From: Alphaproteobacteria bacterium HGW-Alphaproteobacteria-1
Lineage (GTDB): Bacteria > Pseudomonadota > Alphaproteobacteria > Rhodobacterales > Rhodobacteraceae
Assembly (NCBI GenBank): GCA_002842985.1
Contig: PHEQ01000021.1
Span: 1-50,640 of the forward strand
Reading direction: 5' to 3'
DNA length: 50,640 nucleotides
Part shown: piece after piece, positions 26,117-35,376 of the stretch
Numbering within the stretch: the first letter of the stretch is position 1
Layout: every line of letters starts with the position of its first letter
Made by a program: the position numbers and the translations under genes
The notes under the pieces: model-generated
Told to the model about the DNA's origin: nothing
What the model saw: the letters and a program-made list of their open reading frames with translations, nothing else
The model's database searches: none

Positions 26117-26839
26117 ATGAGCGAACCGCCGCACATTCTTGTCGTCGATGACCACCGCGAAATCCGCGATGCCGTGACGCGCTACCTGGAAAAGAACGGG
26201 ATGCGCGCAACGTCCGCGCGCGACGCGGTCGACATGGATGCGAAGCTTGCGAACGGCAAGTACGACCTCATCGTCCTCGATGTCATGATGCCGGGGGAAG
26301 ATGGTCTTTCCGTGTGCCGCCGACTTTCGGCAAGTGGATCCGTTCCGATCCTGATGTTGACCGCGCTCGGGGAGGAAACCGACCGGATTGTTGGCCTTGA
26401 AATCGGCGCGGATGACTACCTAGCGAAACCCTTCAACCCGCGTGAACTGGTCGCCCGGATCAAGGCCATCCTGCGCCGTTCGACGAAAGCCGAACCCTAT
26501 GCAGGTACACTTTCGGGCCGACGTATCGCATTTGCCCATTGGATTCTGGACACGGACAGTCGGGTACTTTCGAACGAGGACGGTGAGCAAATCGATCTGA
26601 CCAGCGCGGAATTCAAGCTTTTGACCGTCCTGCTGGAACGTCCTCGTTTTGTCCTCAGCCGCGATCAGTTGCTCGATCTGACGGCAGGCCGCGCAGCGTC
26701 AGTATTTGACCGGACCATAGACAATCAGATCAGCCGACTGCGCCGGAAGATCGAGCTTGATCCGTCGCGGCCGCGCATCGTCACGACTGTGCGCGGCGGC
26801 GGCTATTGCCTGGCTGCCGATGTCCACGAGTTGAGCTGA
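26117..26839 (+). CDS. OmpR-family response regulator
   Basis: 240 residues: receiver domain (5-118) with DD (11-12), phospho-acceptor D55 in VLDVMMPGEDG, and LAKPF near 104; winged-helix DNA-binding domain (about 140-235, ending TTVRGGGYCL). The ATG at 26117 follows AAGGAAGG and gives a standard N-terminus. Its stop overlaps the kinase ATG (TGATG). Upstream, TTACACTTCGTGACAAA (26058-26074) lies between this gene and the divergent EF-hand gene and could be its binding site. Metal response is inferred from neighbours. Confidence 0.92.
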   Translation: MSEPPHILVVDDHREIRDAVTRYLEKNGMRATSARDAVDMDAKLANGKYDLIVLDVMMPGEDGLSVCRRLSASGSVPILMLTALGEETDRIVGLEIGADDYLAKPFNPRELVARIKAILRRSTKAEPYAGTLSGRRIAFAHWILDTDSRVLSNEDGEQIDLTSAEFKLLTVLLERPRFVLSRDQLLDLTAGRAASVFDRTIDNQISRLRRKIELDPSRPRIVTTVRGGGYCLAADVHELS

Positions 26840-28248
26840 TGCCGCGCCCCTTCGATAATCTTCGTGGGCAGTTGGTCCTGCTGATCGTCGCGGCGCTTGC
26901 TGTCGCACAGACGATCAGCCTGTGGCTGTTCGTCGACGAGCGTGGTCTCGCCGTGCGCGCCGCCTTGGGTTTCGAAGCGGCAGGCCGGGCCGCGAACGTC
27001 GCGCTCTTGCTCGAAGAGGCGCCGGAGTCCTTGCAGCAGGCGATCCTGAGAGCGGCGAATTCCCCTTTGGTACGTTTCGATCTTTCGGACATTCCCGCTG
27101 TCGATCATGAAAGCCATGCAGACGGTGGAGCCGTAGAGGCGCGCGTTCGCGGACTACTAGGTGGCGCGAACGATCGAGAAATCCGCGTGGAATTGCACGA
27201 GGTCGAGCAAGGCATTCCGCCGATGCCACATCTCGCGCCGGAGATGGCCGAAATGCATCTCGCGATGATGCGGGGCGAGCTTTCCGCGATCGAAATGCAA
27301 CTGTCGATCGCCCTGGCGGACGGGCAGTGGCTGAATGTCGGAACAAGGTTCGAGCGGCCGCCGTTGCAGTGGCCATGGGCTTCAATCGTCAGTTTCGGAA
27401 TCACGGCGGCGATCATTCTAGTCTCGGCCTGCTGGTTTCTTCTGACCCGGCTAACCGGACCGCTTCTGCGCGTTTCGCGCGCAGCCGACAGGCTTGGAAA
27501 GGGGGAAGCCGTCGATCCGTTGCCACTGATCGGTCCGAGCGAGGTGCGCGGCCTCACGCAGGCCTTCAATCGGATGCAGGCGAGACTGACGCGTTTCGTC
27601 GCGGACAGGACAAGACTTCTTGCGGCATTGGGCCATGATCTGCGCTCTCCGCTGACCGCCATGCGGGTGCGGGCGGAGATGGTGGACGAGGACGAAACGC
27701 GTGAAAGTCTTGTCGCCTCAATCGAGGAAATGCAGGAGATGGTCGATGCAACGCTTGCCTTTGCACGGGGCATGGCCAGCTCCGAAGTCTACGAGACGGT
27801 GGATCTGAAAACCTACCTGAAGCAGTTGCAGGCCGACATGATCGACGGCTTCACCCTTGATACAGCCAACAGCATAAGCGTTCGCTTGCGTCCCCAATCG
27901 GTGCGCCGCGCCCTGCGCAACATCATCGAGAACGCGCAGCGCTATGGCGGGGGGGCGGAGGTCACCTTCGTACATGACGCCGAATACGTCCAGATACGGG
28001 TCTCCGACAACGGACCTGGGGTTCCCGAAGCCGAACTCGAGCAAGTGTTCGAGCCGTTTTTCCGGCTCGAAAAATCCCGCTCGCGCGAAACCGGTGGGAC
28101 CGGTCTTGGCCTGTCGATCGCGCGAACGATTGTGCGGGCCCATGGCGGCGACGTAGCGCTGACGAACCGCACCGAAGGCGGTCTTCTCGTGACCGTCACT
28201 TTACCACTCGAAACAGAACCTGATCAGCAAGAAAGGAACACCTCATGA
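26839..28248 (+). CDS. Sensor histidine kinase with Met/His-rich periplasmic domain
   Basis: 469 residues: membrane helix 10-32, periplasmic domain about 35-178 containing PPMPHLAPEMAEMHLAMMRG (127-146), second helix 183-203, HAMP, phospho-acceptor H266 in LGHDLRSPLTAMR, and HATPase domain with N, G1 (SDNGPGVPE) and G2 (GGTGLGLSIA) boxes. Met and His in the sensor part suggest copper or silver sensing, as in CusS/CopS-like kinases, but the sequence is not a clear member. Coupled to the regulator gene by TGATG and to the SHOCT gene by ATGA. Confidence 0.9.
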   Translation: MPRPFDNLRGQLVLLIVAALAVAQTISLWLFVDERGLAVRAALGFEAAGRAANVALLLEEAPESLQQAILRAANSPLVRFDLSDIPAVDHESHADGGAVEARVRGLLGGANDREIRVELHEVEQGIPPMPHLAPEMAEMHLAMMRGELSAIEMQLSIALADGQWLNVGTRFERPPLQWPWASIVSFGITAAIILVSACWFLLTRLTGPLLRVSRAADRLGKGEAVDPLPLIGPSEVRGLTQAFNRMQARLTRFVADRTRLLAALGHDLRSPLTAMRVRAEMVDEDETRESLVASIEEMQEMVDATLAFARGMASSEVYETVDLKTYLKQLQADMIDGFTLDTANSISVRLRPQSVRRALRNIIENAQRYGGGAEVTFVHDAEYVQIRVSDNGPGVPEAELEQVFEPFFRLEKSRSRETGGTGLGLSIARTIVRAHGGDVALTNRTEGGLLVTVTLPLETEPDQQERNTS

Positions 28249-28565
28249 TAAAAATGGTATCCGCTGTAACCCCGTCAGCCCTAGTATTGTCCGCCGGAGC
28301 CGCGCTCGCCGATCCTGCGGACAGTTGGGGCAACGGTTTCGGTCACATGATGTGGGGAGGTGGATTCGGCATGGCTGGCGGTTTGATGATGCTGTTGTTC
28401 TGGGGGGCGATCATCGCATTGATCGTGTTGGCCGTCCGCGGGTTCTCGGCCGGGTCCCGCTCAGGCGGCAAATCCGACGCGGCCGAGATTCTTCGCGAAC
28501 GCTATGCCAAAGGTGAGATTGACGAAGAGGAGTACGAGCGCCGCAAGGCGAAACTCGAATTGTGA
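28245..28565 (+). CDS. SHOCT-domain membrane protein
   Basis: 106 residues: signal-like N-terminus, Gly/Met-rich stretch (GNGFGHMMWGGGFGMAGG), one membrane helix (about 46-66) and a C-terminal SHOCT motif, AEILRERYAKGEIDEEEYERRKAKL. SHOCT tails are short oligomerisation modules; such proteins are common next to copper genes. Its ATG overlaps the kinase stop, so it is the last gene of the operon. Confidence 0.85.
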   Translation: MIKMVSAVTPSALVLSAGAALADPADSWGNGFGHMMWGGGFGMAGGLMMLLFWGAIIALIVLAVRGFSAGSRSGGKSDAAEILRERYAKGEIDEEEYERRKAKLEL

Positions 28566-28948
28566 CGCCAAGGCTGATGCTTTTGATGCCCACCGAACTA
28601 TGAATCATTAACTATCGACCTTCCCGCCATGGAACGCTGTGTCCACTAAGGGAACGGCCGAATGATTGGGAAATCGGACAGGTTGTTTTCGCCTTCGGCT
28701 TCGACACCGCAGTGTTCCAAACCGTGCTGCCCATGAGGGTTGCAATGTTCCATGGATGCATATTGCGCGCCGTTCGTGTTTACAGGCCTCGCATTCAGGT
28801 CATTTTGGCACGGCAACAAATCGCGTGATGTCAGTAAGCCGAAGGTAGATATTTGAGGATCACGATCTGGTGACAGCCGGGTTCGCGCGCACTTTTTTGC
28901 GATGCTACGAACTGATACAAAATTCACTGTTATGTCAGACGAGCTCGC
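28566..28948. other. Gene-free stretch
   Basis: About 380 bases between the SHOCT gene and the CueR-type promoter. I see no convincing gene; a 35-codon minus-strand frame with several His and Cys (start near 28756) has no ribosome site. No strong hairpin or repeat was found. Confidence 0.4.
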
Positions 28949-28979
28949 TTGACCCTCCAGTGCTGGAAGGTGGTTTATG
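28949..28979 (+). promoter_or_regulatory. CueR-type promoter/operator
   Basis: TTGACC (28949-28954), 19-base spacer with the dyad CTCCAGTGCTGGAAGG (28955-28970), TTTATG (28974-28979). The 19-base spacing and the TCCA/TGGA dyad are the hallmark of MerR-family CueR promoters. Drives the L,D-transpeptidase-cytochrome-multicopper oxidase operon. Confidence 0.85.
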
Positions 28980-29016
28980 CACACCTGATAGGCAAGAAAT
29001 CAGTAGCAGGAATGCC

Positions 29017-29595
29017 ATGGTAGAGCAGGCACCCTTTGTAATCCATAGACGTCGTTTCGTACTGGCTGCGGCGAGCGGCGTAATCGCGTTGGCTGCGCCG
29101 TCGTTACTCCGGGCGCAGGGAGTGGAAACGACGCGTCGGAACTTATCGTCTTTCCGCACGCACGAGTGGCGGGACCATTTCGAGTCCCTGGACAAAGGTA
29201 TCATCATTTCGGATACGATCACGAAAGTGTTGCAGCATTGGACCACCGATGGCGAAATGCGAATCTATCCGACATCGGTTCCCCTGACCGATGAGTTGAC
29301 AAAGCGGGGCTATACCGAGGTTGTCGAAAAAAGGGAGAACCCGAGCTGGGCGCCAACGCCGTCGATGCGTGAGCGCAACCCCGAATGGCCAGCACTTATT
29401 CCAGGCGGAGACCCCGCCAATCCGCTGGGCACCCGTGCGCTCTATCTGTCTTGGCAGTATTACCGGATCCACGGAACGCAGGATACTCGGAAGATCGGGC
29501 GCAAGTCGTCGAACGGATGTATTGGCCTCTACAACGAACATATCGAGGAAGTCTTTGAACGAACGGCTCTGGGAACGCAGGTGAAGCTGATTTGA
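29017..29595 (+). CDS. Tat-exported L,D-transpeptidase (YkuD)
   Basis: 192 residues. Tat-like leader HRRRFVLAAASGVIALAAP, then the YkuD catalytic domain with H152 (YRIHGTQDTRKIG) and the catalytic C168 in SSNGCIGL. L,D-transpeptidases make 3-3 peptidoglycan cross-links or anchor lipoproteins. The usual SHGCIRM motif is SNGCIGL here. The ATG at 29017 is chosen for its AGGA site and signal; the upstream open frame covers the CueR promoter. Copper is known to inhibit such Cys enzymes, which may explain induction by CueR (inference). Confidence 0.88.
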   Translation: MVEQAPFVIHRRRFVLAAASGVIALAAPSLLRAQGVETTRRNLSSFRTHEWRDHFESLDKGIIISDTITKVLQHWTTDGEMRIYPTSVPLTDELTKRGYTEVVEKRENPSWAPTPSMRERNPEWPALIPGGDPANPLGTRALYLSWQYYRIHGTQDTRKIGRKSSNGCIGLYNEHIEEVFERTALGTQVKLI

Positions 29596-29626
29596 GCAGA
29601 GTGGTTCTCGCGAGGGACAGTAAAGA

Positions 29627-30085
29627 ATGAACAAGATGCTTCTGGCCATTCTGGCCCTTTTTTTGATCGGGGGCCTCGCCGTTTATTGGAACGCGGCCCC
29701 ATCCAGGCAACAGTCGGCCGGTCACTCGATGGTGCCACCGGACACAAGCGGCGTGGCCCGAGGGGCACCCATCGTGGAGGTTTCGGTGCCGACGGACCTG
29801 TCAGCGAATGCACAGATCGGAAAAGGCGCATTCGAGGCGAAATGTGCCGAATGCCATGGCGCCAACGCAGCAGGTCAGAATGGTGTTGCGCCGCCACTTG
29901 TGCACAAGATCTATGAGCCTTCACATCATTCGGACATGGCTTTCGTCTTGGCGGCGAAAAACGGTGTCCGGTCGCATCACTGGAATTTCGGGAATATGCC
30001 TCCGGTCAAGGGACTGACAGACGCTGATGTCAAGATGGTCACGCAATTCGTCCGGGAACTCCAAGAAGCGAATGGCATTTTCTAA
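29627..30085 (+). CDS. Membrane-anchored c-type cytochrome
   Basis: 152 residues: N-terminal helix (about 4-22) as anchor or uncleaved signal, linker, then a class I cytochrome c domain with CAECH (C73, C76, H77) and axial Met candidate in NFGNMPPV. It lies 31 bases after the transpeptidase gene and before a multicopper oxidase, so it may accept electrons from copper(I) oxidation. Confidence 0.85.
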   Translation: MNKMLLAILALFLIGGLAVYWNAAPSRQQSAGHSMVPPDTSGVARGAPIVEVSVPTDLSANAQIGKGAFEAKCAECHGANAAGQNGVAPPLVHKIYEPSHHSDMAFVLAAKNGVRSHHWNFGNMPPVKGLTDADVKMVTQFVRELQEANGIF

Positions 30086-30095
30086 CAGATTAAAG

Positions 30096-30114
30096 GGTAA
30101 AATTTTTTTTTACC
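30096..30114 (+). terminator. AT-rich hairpin after cytochrome gene
   Basis: GGTAAAA (30096-30102) and TTTTACC (30108-30114) pair around five T; a weak stem with T-run in the loop. The following 320 bases up to the oxidase gene hold no recognisable gene or promoter, apart from the 14-base motif at 30388-30401 shared with 21551-21564. The hairpin may attenuate rather than end transcription. Confidence 0.35.
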
Positions 30115-30433
30115 GGGAAGTTGGCCAATCGCCACCGACCGCGACTCTTCCAGAGCTTCTTGCCGTGCGCGGCTGGACCGTCGCGGACCTGAACTATGAT
30201 TTGCTCGGCAGTTTGACTCGGCAGGGCAACGTGTTCGGTGGAATTCGGCGCGGTCGTGTAAACCGAAACTCGGTTCCTCCCTATTTTCGACTTGCCTGCG
30301 ATGTCGGTCAATCTTCTGGCTATCAGGTTGCTGAAAGCAGAAGAGAAAATCACCTTACGGGTGTCGCAGCCGAACTACGATCAAAGCGACGGGGCGCGCC
30401 AGAGCTCCATACTATTTAAGGCTAGGAGAGAAC

Positions 30434-31822
30434 ATGATACGTCGGGATTTCCTTTTGCGTAGCGCTTCGGCGGCCGCTGTCCTTCCATTGCCCAGAGCGG
30501 GGCGCGCATTGACGCCTCAATTTGACGAATTCAAAGCTCAAGTGAGCGCGGTCCAGCTCGCGCCGCCGCCTTATCCAAAGACGGAAATATGGGGCTATGA
30601 CGGCATGATGCCCGGCCCGGAGTTGCGGATCGCGCAGGGTGCCCGCGTTCAGCGAAAGTTACTGAACGCGCTGCCACAGGCAAGCTCGGTCCACTGGCAC
30701 GGAATCCGGATCGACAACGCGATGGACGGCGTCGCCGGGCTGACCCAAGCCGCCGTCGAACCGGGCGAGAGTTTCGATTACGACTTCGTTGTACCTGATG
30801 CCGGAACCTATTGGTATCACGCCCATGCGAGGTCCTTCGAACAGGTCGCCCGAGGGCTTTACGGCGCGCTGATTGTTGAGGAAGCGGAAGCTCCGGAAGT
30901 GGATCGCGAGGAGGTTCTGATCCTGGACGATTGGCTTCTCGATCCCGAAACCGCACAGATCAATCCCGACTTCACCTCTGCGCATTCCCGCAGCCACGCA
31001 GGCCGCATGGGAAATTTCGTTGCGACGAACGGACAGTACGGTCTTGCGATCGATGTGCGTCAGAATGAACGGCTTCGACTGCGTCTGATCAATGCGGCCA
31101 ACGCGCGGATCTTCGTCGTTGATATCGCCGGAATGGAAGGCTGGACCATCGCGTTGGACGGGATGCCACTGGCGCAACCCCAGAGGCTCGGCGAACCCCT
31201 CATTCTCGGCCCCGGCCAGCGCGCCGATCTGATCGTCGACGTGACTGCCGACTCCGGTGAAACGGCCCATCTGGTGCGCCTCGACAATGGGGAAGGTATG
31301 TCACAAGTTGCCCTTACCGTGACCGGTCGGGCGTCCGCCGTACGCCGGGATGACCCCCCTGCCCTGCCGAGCAATGCGAATATGGATGTTCCGGGCCTAG
31401 ACAATGCGGTTCCCGTTCGCCTTAACATCGAGGGCGGTGCGATGGGCCGGATGCAATCGGCGGTCTTGAACGGTGAACGGAAATCCTTCCGCGATCTGGT
31501 CGACGAAAACGAATACTGGGCCTTAAACGGCACCGTCGGAATGCCCGATGCACCGCTTGCCGGTCTCGCTCTCGGGCAGACCGTCAAGCTTGAGATTAGC
31601 AACGACACGTCCTTCCCGCACGCGATGCACTTGCACGGGATGCATTTCCGCGAAATCGGCGAGGATGCCACATTGGGGCCGCTCCGGGATACGATAACGA
31701 TGTTCCGGGGCGAAACGCGGACCGTTGTCTTTGTCGCCGATAATCCAGGCGACTGGCTGTTTCACTGCCACATGCTCAGCCACGCGGCCGCCGGCATGAT
31801 GACATGGATGCGAGTGACGTGA
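30434..31822 (+). CDS. Multicopper oxidase (CueO/CopA-like), copy 1
   Basis: 462 residues with Tat signal (IRRDFLLRSASAAAVLPL). Copper motifs: HWHGIR (H87, H89), WYHAHAR (H129, H131), HAMHLHGMHF and HCHMLSHAAAGMM near the C-terminus, giving type 1 and trinuclear type 2/3 sites. Acts in the periplasm oxidising Cu(I), or another substrate, with oxygen. It lacks the long Met-rich loop seen in copy 2. A ribosome site AGGAGAG precedes the ATG. Its stop overlaps the next ATG (TGATG), coupling it to a cytochrome c. Confidence 0.92.
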   Translation: MIRRDFLLRSASAAAVLPLPRAGRALTPQFDEFKAQVSAVQLAPPPYPKTEIWGYDGMMPGPELRIAQGARVQRKLLNALPQASSVHWHGIRIDNAMDGVAGLTQAAVEPGESFDYDFVVPDAGTYWYHAHARSFEQVARGLYGALIVEEAEAPEVDREEVLILDDWLLDPETAQINPDFTSAHSRSHAGRMGNFVATNGQYGLAIDVRQNERLRLRLINAANARIFVVDIAGMEGWTIALDGMPLAQPQRLGEPLILGPGQRADLIVDVTADSGETAHLVRLDNGEGMSQVALTVTGRASAVRRDDPPALPSNANMDVPGLDNAVPVRLNIEGGAMGRMQSAVLNGERKSFRDLVDENEYWALNGTVGMPDAPLAGLALGQTVKLEISNDTSFPHAMHLHGMHFREIGEDATLGPLRDTITMFRGETRTVVFVADNPGDWLFHCHMLSHAAAGMMTWMRVT

Positions 31823-32298
31823 TGCGAAGATACCTGATGCTGTCGGTGATTTTTCTGGGCGGTGGCGGAGCCGCAGCCTGGCTCATGAGCACGGCCGGTG
31901 TGCTGACCGAATCCACGCCGGAAGCCGCCGACATTGCACAGGGTGAAGATCTTTACAGAGAATATTGCGCGGCCTGCCATGGTGCCGATTTGGAAGGACA
32001 GCCGGATTGGCGGTCGGCCGGACCAGATGGCGTCCTGCCTGCACCGCCGCATGACGAAACCGGTCATACCTGGCATCATCCCGATGGCGTGCTGTTTGAC
32101 TACACCAAGCTGGGCGGCAAGGCCGCTCTTGCCCTCCAAGGGGTCGAGTTCGAAAGCGGCATGCCCGGGTTCGGCGACCAGCTGTCGGACGCCGAAATCT
32201 GGAACATCATCGCTTACATCCAATCAACGTGGCCGGAGCGTCAGCGCGCTATTCAAGCCGAACGAAGTGCTGACCAGCGACAGCAGGAAGGCAACTGA
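31822..32298 (+). CDS. c-type cytochrome paired with multicopper oxidase, copy 1
   Basis: 158 residues: N-terminal helix, one haem site CAACH (C49, C52, H53), a conserved APPHDETGHTWHHPDG segment and axial Met in ESGMPGFGD. Strongly similar to the cytochrome at 42569, which also lies in the operon of a multicopper oxidase. Probably a periplasmic electron carrier anchored in the inner membrane. Start chosen from the TGATG overlap. Confidence 0.88.
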   Translation: MRRYLMLSVIFLGGGGAAAWLMSTAGVLTESTPEAADIAQGEDLYREYCAACHGADLEGQPDWRSAGPDGVLPAPPHDETGHTWHHPDGVLFDYTKLGGKAALALQGVEFESGMPGFGDQLSDAEIWNIIAYIQSTWPERQRAIQAERSADQRQQEGN

Positions 32299-32499
32299 AC
32301 CGCGTCCGAGAAAGGCGCTGAATATCTTGAGGTCGAGGAAAAGTTGGACTGGTTGTCGAGCGAAGGTATGACGCAATCGAGTTACCGCCCATCCAAGGAC
32401 AATCATTTGGTCGAGTGCGCTTAATCGACTTGGCACGACAGGACGCTGGGTACGTGATCCGGCAAGTTTTGCACCAGTAATTGCAGTCCCAAGGGTTAT

Positions 32500-32706
32500 T
32501 CAGGTCGCGGCTGGCGCCGACACATCGTATCCTGCGTTTTTGATCGCTTCCGACACCGCCCTGACGCTGAGAAAACTCTCGACCGAAACGGTATGCGTGC
32601 TCAAGTCGCACGAAACGGTCGCAGTTGGGTCAATAGACCTAATCGCCTTGTCAATTGTTGCGGTGCAATGCCCGCAACTCATTCCCGGAACTGTGAAGCT
32701 GCTCAT
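32500..32706 (-). CDS. copZ: Copper chaperone CopZ (HMA domain)
   Basis: 68 residues, a single heavy-metal-associated domain: VPGMSCGHC (C11, C14) and the ferredoxin-like beta-alpha-beta pattern through GYDVSAP. It carries Cu(I) in the cytoplasm to CopA or CueR. Divergent from copA with its own CueR-type operator (32731-32761) and AAGGAGA ribosome site. Length is typical. Confidence 0.93.
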   Translation of the reverse strand: MSSFTVPGMSCGHCTATIDKAIRSIDPTATVSCDLSTHTVSVESFLSVRAVSEAIKNAGYDVSAPAAT

Positions 32707-32730
32707 ATACGTCTCCTTCTCTCTTATCTT

Positions 32731-32761
32731 CAGGTGGGCGCTTCCAGCGGAGGAAGGTCAA
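32731..32761 (-). promoter_or_regulatory. CueR-type operator for copZ
   Basis: Minus strand TTGACC (32761-32756) followed by TTCCTCCGCTGGAAGCGCC (19 bases, dyad TTCC/GGAA) and a poor -10 (CACCTG, 32736-32731). The dyad and -35 match CueR sites; the true -10 may be shifted. Confidence 0.7.
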
Positions 32762-32785
32762 GGGCAAAAAAATATTCTGAAAAGC

Positions 32786-32816
32786 TTGACCTTCCAGTTG
32801 GTGGAAGCCCTAGATA
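32786..32816 (+). promoter_or_regulatory. CueR-type promoter for copA
   Basis: TTGACC (32786-32791), 19-base spacer TTCCAGTTGGTGGAAGCCC, TAGATA (32811-32816). GAAGGAGA then precedes the copA ATG at 32844. It forms a divergent pair with the copZ site 25 bases away. Confidence 0.85.
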
Positions 32817-32843
32817 TCTTACCCAGAGACGAAGGAGACGCTC

Positions 32844-35363
32844 ATGCCAGTCACACAAGACCTGCGGGTCTCTGTCCAGAACATGTCCTGCGCATCATGT
32901 GTCGGTCGGGTCGAGCGCGCGCTCTCGGCGCTGCCCGGGGTCGAAGAAGTCAATGTGAACCTTGCGGCCGAAACTGCGCAGGTCCGAATCGACTCGGAAA
33001 CCCGGATACCGGAGCTGATCGACGCGCTGGATCGGGCCGGCTATCCCGTCCGGACGCAGACTATTCGCCTGAACGTCTCGTCCATGTCCTGCGCGTCCTG
33101 CGTCGGCCGTGTCGATAAGGCGCTGGCGGCAGTGCCTGGCGTTCTGGAGGTCAACGTCAATCTCGCCTCCGAGACCGCAACCGTGACTTATGTCGAGGGC
33201 GCGATGAAGATCTCCGATCTAATGAAAGCTGCCACAGACGCCGGCTACCCTGCTGAACCGGCGGACAGTGTCTTGCCCGAGGAGCACAGCGCCCGCAAGG
33301 CAGGCGAAGCGCGCGATCTGGCCCGTAAGACCGCCTTCGCTGCGACATTGGCGCTGCCGGTTTTCCTGCTCGAGATGGGTGCACACCTAGTGCCGGGGAT
33401 GCACGAGATGATCGGCCGCACCATCGGTCACCAGACAAGTTGGATGATCCAGTTCGCACTGACGACAGTTGTGCTGTTCTGGCCCGGACGCCACTTTTAC
33501 GCCAAGGGCTTCCCCGCGCTTCTGAAGGGCGCGCCCGACATGAACAGCCTCGTCGCCGTTGGCACCGGCGCAGCCTATCTCTATTCTCTTACCGCGCTCT
33601 TTGCGCCTGCGCTGCTGCCCGTGGCGTCCCGTGCCGTTTACTTCGAGGCAGCGGCAGTCATCGTCGTGCTGATCCTTCTGGGCCGCTGGATGGAGGCGCG
33701 CGCCAAGGGCCGCACCGGTGCCGCGATCCAGAAGCTTCTTGGCCTTCAGGCCCGCACTGCGCGAGTTCTAGTGGACGGGGAGCCGCAGGACGTCGCCATC
33801 GAACGGATCGGCACCGGCGACATCCTCGTTGTGCGTCCCGGCGAACGCATTGCGGTGGATGGGGACGTCACGCAAGGCAGCGCCCATGTCGACGAGAGCA
33901 TGATCACCGGAGAGCCGGTTCCCGTCTCCAAGTCCGAGGGCGATCCGGTCACCGGCGGCACCGTCAACGGCACCGGCAGCTTCCAGTTCCGCGCCACACG
34001 TGTCGGCGCCGACACGACGCTCGCGCAAATCATTCGCATGGTGGAGCAGGCGCAAGGCGCCAAGTTGCCGATCCAGGGCCTGGTGGACCGGATCACGCTG
34101 TGGTTCGTGCCGGCGGTCATGGCACTGGCCGCGTTGACCGTTCTGGTCTGGCTGCTGGTCGGCCCCTCGCCCTCCCTGTCCTACGCGCTTGTGGCCGGGG
34201 TCTCGGTTCTCATCATAGCCTGCCCCTGCGCCATGGGACTGGCCACGCCGACCTCGATCATGGTCGGTACTGGGCGCGCAGCCGAGATGGGTGTGCTTTT
34301 CCGCAAGGGCGACGCGCTGCAACGACTGACGTCGGTGAATGTTATCGCGCTCGACAAAACCGGCACCGTCACCCAAGGGCGCCCCGAACTGACCGATATG
34401 GTCCTGGCCGACGGGGTCGACCGGGCCGACATCCTGGCACTGGTGGCGGCGGTCGAGACGCAGTCCGAGCATCCCATCGCCGAAGCCATCGTGCGCGCGG
34501 CCCAGGCCGAGAACGCGGCACGTCACGACGTCGAGAGCTTCGAATCCATCACGGGCTACGGCGTTCGGGCCAAGGTTGCCGGCCACGAGGTGCTTGTCGG
34601 TGCAGATCGCCTGATGGTCCGCGAAGGACTGAGCATCGGGTCGCTGGTCGAGGCGGAGGGCCGCTTGGCCGTGCTGGGCCGCACGGCATTGTTTGCCGCG
34701 GTGGATGGCAGGGTTGCAGCGGTCCTCGGCGTGTCCGATCCGGTCAAACCCGCCAGCGCGGCCGCCATTGGCGCGCTGCACCGCCTTGGGCTGGAGGTCG
34801 CTATGATCACCGGCGACAAGCGCGAGACAGCCGATGCCATCGCACGCGAAACCGGCATCGACCACGTGATCGCCGGCGTTCTGCCCGATGGCAAGGTGGC
34901 CGCACTAAACGAGCTTCGCCAAGGGGGCCGACGGATCGCCTTCGTCGGCGACGGCATTAACGACGCCCCCGCGCTGGCACATGCGGATGTCGGTATCGCC
35001 ATCGGCACGGGAACCGATGTGGCCATCGAATCCGCCGATGTGGTGCTGATGTCGGGCGATCTACGCGGCGTGGTCAACGCCTTTGAAGTATCAGGCCGCA
35101 CGATGCGCAACATCCGTCAGAACCTGTTCTGGGCGTTCGGCTACAACGTCGCGCTGATCCCGGTGGCTGCGGGTGTGCTCTACCCCACGTTCGGCTTGTT
35201 GCTCTCGCCAGTCCTGGCTGCCGGAGCCATGGCACTGAGTTCGGTCTTCGTGCTGACCAACGCCCTTCGGCTACGCAGGGTCCGTCCCATCATGGAAGAA
35301 GCCAGAGCGCGCGGTGGTGAAGAGGCCACTTTACTATCCCCTAACCCTGTCGCCGCTGAATAA
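32844..35363 (+). CDS. copA: Copper-exporting P1B-1 ATPase
   Basis: 839 residues. Two HMA domains with MSCASC (C16/C19 and C83/C86), eight membrane helices, TGEP actuator loop, CPC (460-462), DKTGT (D504) and C-terminal [15 protein letters not shown] with MALSSVFV, all of the Cu(I)-exporting class. Pumps Cu(I) from cytoplasm to periplasm. Divergent to copZ and followed 13 bases later by cueR, the usual cue arrangement in alphaproteobacteria. Distinct from the CPD-type ATPase at 19031. Confidence 0.95.
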   Translation: MPVTQDLRVSVQNMSCASCVGRVERALSALPGVEEVNVNLAAETAQVRIDSETRIPELIDALDRAGYPVRTQTIRLNVSSMSCASCVGRVDKALAAVPGVLEVNVNLASETATVTYVEGAMKISDLMKAATDAGYPAEPADSVLPEEHSARKAGEARDLARKTAFAATLALPVFLLEMGAHLVPGMHEMIGRTIGHQTSWMIQFALTTVVLFWPGRHFYAKGFPALLKGAPDMNSLVAVGTGAAYLYSLTALFAPALLPVASRAVYFEAAAVIVVLILLGRWMEARAKGRTGAAIQKLLGLQARTARVLVDGEPQDVAIERIGTGDILVVRPGERIAVDGDVTQGSAHVDESMITGEPVPVSKSEGDPVTGGTVNGTGSFQFRATRVGADTTLAQIIRMVEQAQGAKLPIQGLVDRITLWFVPAVMALAALTVLVWLLVGPSPSLSYALVAGVSVLIIACPCAMGLATPTSIMVGTGRAAEMGVLFRKGDALQRLTSVNVIALDKTGTVTQGRPELTDMVLADGVDRADILALVAAVETQSEHPIAEAIVRAAQAENAARHDVESFESITGYGVRAKVAGHEVLVGADRLMVREGLSIGSLVEAEGRLAVLGRTALFAAVDGRVAAVLGVSDPVKPASAAAIGALHRLGLEVAMITGDKRETADAIARETGIDHVIAGVLPDGKVAALNELRQGGRRIAFVGDGINDAPALAHADVGIAIGTGTDVAIESADVVLMSGDLRGVVNAFEVSGRTMRNIRQNLFWAFGYNVALIPVAAGVLYPTFGLLLSPVLAAGAMALSSVFVLTNALRLRRVRPIMEEARARGGEEATLLSPNPVAAE

Positions 35364-35376
35364 GGAGAACCTGATC

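Noticed and set aside
28649..28756. 35-codon minus-strand frame with several His and Cys
   Set aside because: No ribosome site or promoter seen and no coupling to a neighbour; left as gene-free sequence.
30086..30419. Open frame running through the gap between the cytochrome and oxidase genes
   Set aside because: No start with a ribosome site and no recognisable family; overlaps the cytochrome gene end in another frame.
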